Source: Hyphomicrobiales bacterium
GTDB lineage: Bacteria > Pseudomonadota > Alphaproteobacteria > Rhizobiales > Aestuariivirgaceae
NCBI GenBank assembly: GCA_026987255.1
Contig: JALSNA010000393.1
Span: forward strand, 1 to 7,845
Length of the DNA stretch: 7,845 nt
Reading direction: 5' to 3'
A program made the translations under genes and the position numbers. The notes beneath the pieces were generated by a model. The model had not been told where the DNA came from and ran no database searches. It was given only the letters and a program-made list of their open reading frames with translations. Below, one piece after another: positions 6,297-7,845 of the stretch. Each line of letters opens with the position of its first letter. The stretch's first letter is position 1.

Positions 6297-7841
6297 ATGA
6301 GAAAACACATGATACCCGGCACCTTGCAAACCTTCCACGTCGATGCCCTGGGCAAGACGAAAAGCGCCGGTCTGAAGCCCGTCTCCGTTGTGGACATAGG
6401 CTCCAACTCGGTGCGCCTGGTGGTCTATGACGGGCTGCGCCGTGCGCCATCGCCGATCTACAACGAGAAGGTGCTGGCCGGGCTGGGGCGCGGCGTGGCC
6501 ACCACCGGCGAGCTCTCCGCCCAGGGTGTGGAGCGCGCCATTGCCGCCCTGCGCCGCTTTCATCGTCTCAACGAGCAGATCGGCGTCACGCGGGTCTTTC
6601 CGCTGGCCACGGCGGCGGCCCGCGACGCGGCCAACGGGGCCGGTTTCATTGCCCGGGCGCAAAAGGCCCTGGGCCACGAGATTCACGTCCTGAGCGGCAA
6701 GGAGGAGGCCCATTATGCCGCCTGCGGCCTGCTGGCGGGCATGCCGGAGGCCAATGGCGTGGCCGGCGATCTGGGCGGCGGCTCCCTGGAGCTGGTCAAC
6801 ATCCGCCAGGGCAAGGTCAAGTCCGGCATCACCCTGCCGCTTGGCCCCTTGCGCCTCATGGATCTGGCCGGAGGCGAGATGACCCGCGCGGCGGAAATCA
6901 TCGAGCAGACCTTCGCCGCGGCCGCCATCCTGAAAAAGCTCGAATCACGCGCCTTCTATGCCGTTGGCGGAGCCTGGCGCAATCTGGCGCGCATCCACAT
7001 GAACCAGACCGGCTATCCCTTGCGCGTCATTCACTATTACACCATTCCGCGCCATGAAGCCCTGCTGCTGACGGCAAAGGTCTCGGCCATGACGCCGCAA
7101 GAGGTGCTCGCATCGGCCGATGTCTCGCAAAGGCGGGCCGAGACCCTGCCGCTGGCCGCCTTGGTGCTCAACCGCCTTTTGTCCATGTCCGGGGCGCGCA
7201 ATCTGATCTTTTCGGTGCTCGGCGTGCGCGAGGGGGTGCTTTATGACAATCTGCCGGAAAAGCGCCGCCGCGCCGATCCGCTGCTCTCGGCCTGCTGGGA
7301 TTTCGCCCGCCGCTATGCGCGTTCACCGGCCCATGAGCTGGAGTTGTGCGCCTGGTCGGATCAGATCTGCGGCGAAGGCGGCATCGAGTGCACCCGCCGC
7401 TGGACGCGCCTGCGCCATGCCGCGGCCATGCTGGCCGATATCAGCTGGCGCGCCCATCCCGATTATCGCGGCGCGCGCGCCTTCACCCTGGTCAGCCAGG
7501 CCAACTTCACCGGCATCGACCATTATTCGCGCGCCTTCCTGGCCCTGTGCGTCTTCTTCCGCTATGAGGGGGTCTTCGCCACCCCTCCGGCGGAAATCGC
7601 CGCCCTGGTGGACGACAAGGCCATCCGCCGCGCCCGCATTCTCGCCGGACTGTTCCGCCTGGCCTATGCCCTGTCCGCCGCCATGCCCGGTGCGCTGCCC
7701 AACATTCCCCTGAGCATTGACGAAAAGGCCGTGAGCCTCACCCTGAAGGGAGACTATGCCGACCTGGCCGGTGAGGCGGTGGACAAGCGCCTTTCCCAAT
7801 TGGCCCGCGCCCTGGGCCGCGAGGGCCTGATCCGGGGCTGA
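6297..7841 (+). CDS. ppx: Ppx/GppA family phosphatase (exopolyphosphatase)
   Basis: Members remove terminal phosphates from polyphosphate or convert pppGpp to ppGpp. The pairing with ppk favours polyphosphate, but sequence alone cannot separate the two. From the ATG at 6297 the protein has 514 residues. The N-terminal ASKHA ATPase-like domain shows VVDIGSNSVRLVVYDG (31-46, first phosphate loop), LATAAARDAANG (103-114), SGKEEAHYA (133-141, with the catalytic Glu in the EE pair), GDLGGGSLEL (157-166, second phosphate loop) and VGGAWRNLARIHM (223-235). A helical C-terminal region (about 325-514) includes RLRHAAAMLADISWRAHPDYRG (371-392), in the place of the HD-like domain. The start is uncertain: a GTG at 6258 overlaps the ppk stop but has no ribosome binding site, 6297 has GGAG very close by (3 bases), and an ATG at 6309 has only weak GAGA. 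All three leave at least 20 residues before the first motif. Confidence 0.93.
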   Translation: MRKHMIPGTLQTFHVDALGKTKSAGLKPVSVVDIGSNSVRLVVYDGLRRAPSPIYNEKVLAGLGRGVATTGELSAQGVERAIAALRRFHRLNEQIGVTRVFPLATAAARDAANGAGFIARAQKALGHEIHVLSGKEEAHYAACGLLAGMPEANGVAGDLGGGSLELVNIRQGKVKSGITLPLGPLRLMDLAGGEMTRAAEIIEQTFAAAAILKKLESRAFYAVGGAWRNLARIHMNQTGYPLRVIHYYTIPRHEALLLTAKVSAMTPQEVLASADVSQRRAETLPLAALVLNRLLSMSGARNLIFSVLGVREGVLYDNLPEKRRRADPLLSACWDFARRYARSPAHELELCAWSDQICGEGGIECTRRWTRLRHAAAMLADISWRAHPDYRGARAFTLVSQANFTGIDHYSRAFLALCVFFRYEGVFATPPAEIAALVDDKAIRRARILAGLFRLAYALSAAMPGALPNIPLSIDEKAVSLTLKGDYADLAGEAVDKRLSQLARALGREGLIRG

Positions 7842-7845
7842 GCCG

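Noticed and set aside
2176..6450. A 1424-codon open frame on the minus strand, antisense to purM, purN, the aldolase gene and ppk.
   Set aside because: It runs antisense across four well-recognised genes, has no recognisable domain, and is rich in Gly, His, Ala and Arg as expected when the complement of GC-biased codons is read. It is a shadow of codon bias, notable only for its length.

Overview
The window reads as high-GC chromosomal DNA from an alphaproteobacterium. That rests on protein style (the PurM, Ppk and Ppx variants), on strong GC bias at third codon positions, and on the DUF2066 / purM-purN / ppk-ppx neighbourhood, which I recall from Rhodospirillales-like genomes and in part from Pseudomonas. 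The exact lineage is an inference. No mobile element, CRISPR array, tRNA or rRNA is visible.

Layout. Positions 1-148 are non-coding. They hold two perfect 27-base direct repeats, 91 bases apart, with a long hairpin between them. The hairpin is followed by a T-rich tract on the minus strand, so it looks like the terminator of the gene to its right. Positions 149-1261 (minus) encode a secreted DUF2066 protein. A 195-base divergent intergenic region (1262-1456) separates it from a plus-strand run: purM, purN (ATGA overlap), a class II aldolase/adducin family gene (3-base gap), a 129-base gap with a possible promoter, then ppk (polyphosphate kinase) and ppx (Ppx/GppA phosphatase), which are almost contiguous. 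ppx ends 4 bases before the window end.

How the genes fit together. PurM and PurN are steps 5 and 3 of de novo purine synthesis and are translationally coupled. Ppk makes polyphosphate from ATP. Ppx hydrolyses polyphosphate (or pppGpp), so the last two genes form a make-and-break pair for polyphosphate. The aldolase is the unexpected member: its spacing and strong ribosome binding site put it in the purMN transcript, but its substrate cannot be read from sequence. The DUF2066 protein has no assigned biochemical role, although it often sits beside purM.

Most of the window is ordinary housekeeping DNA. I do not see a convincing new system. The points most worth a second look are the repeat-hairpin-repeat block at the left edge, the aldolase inside the purine operon, and the unexplained DUF2066-purM linkage.
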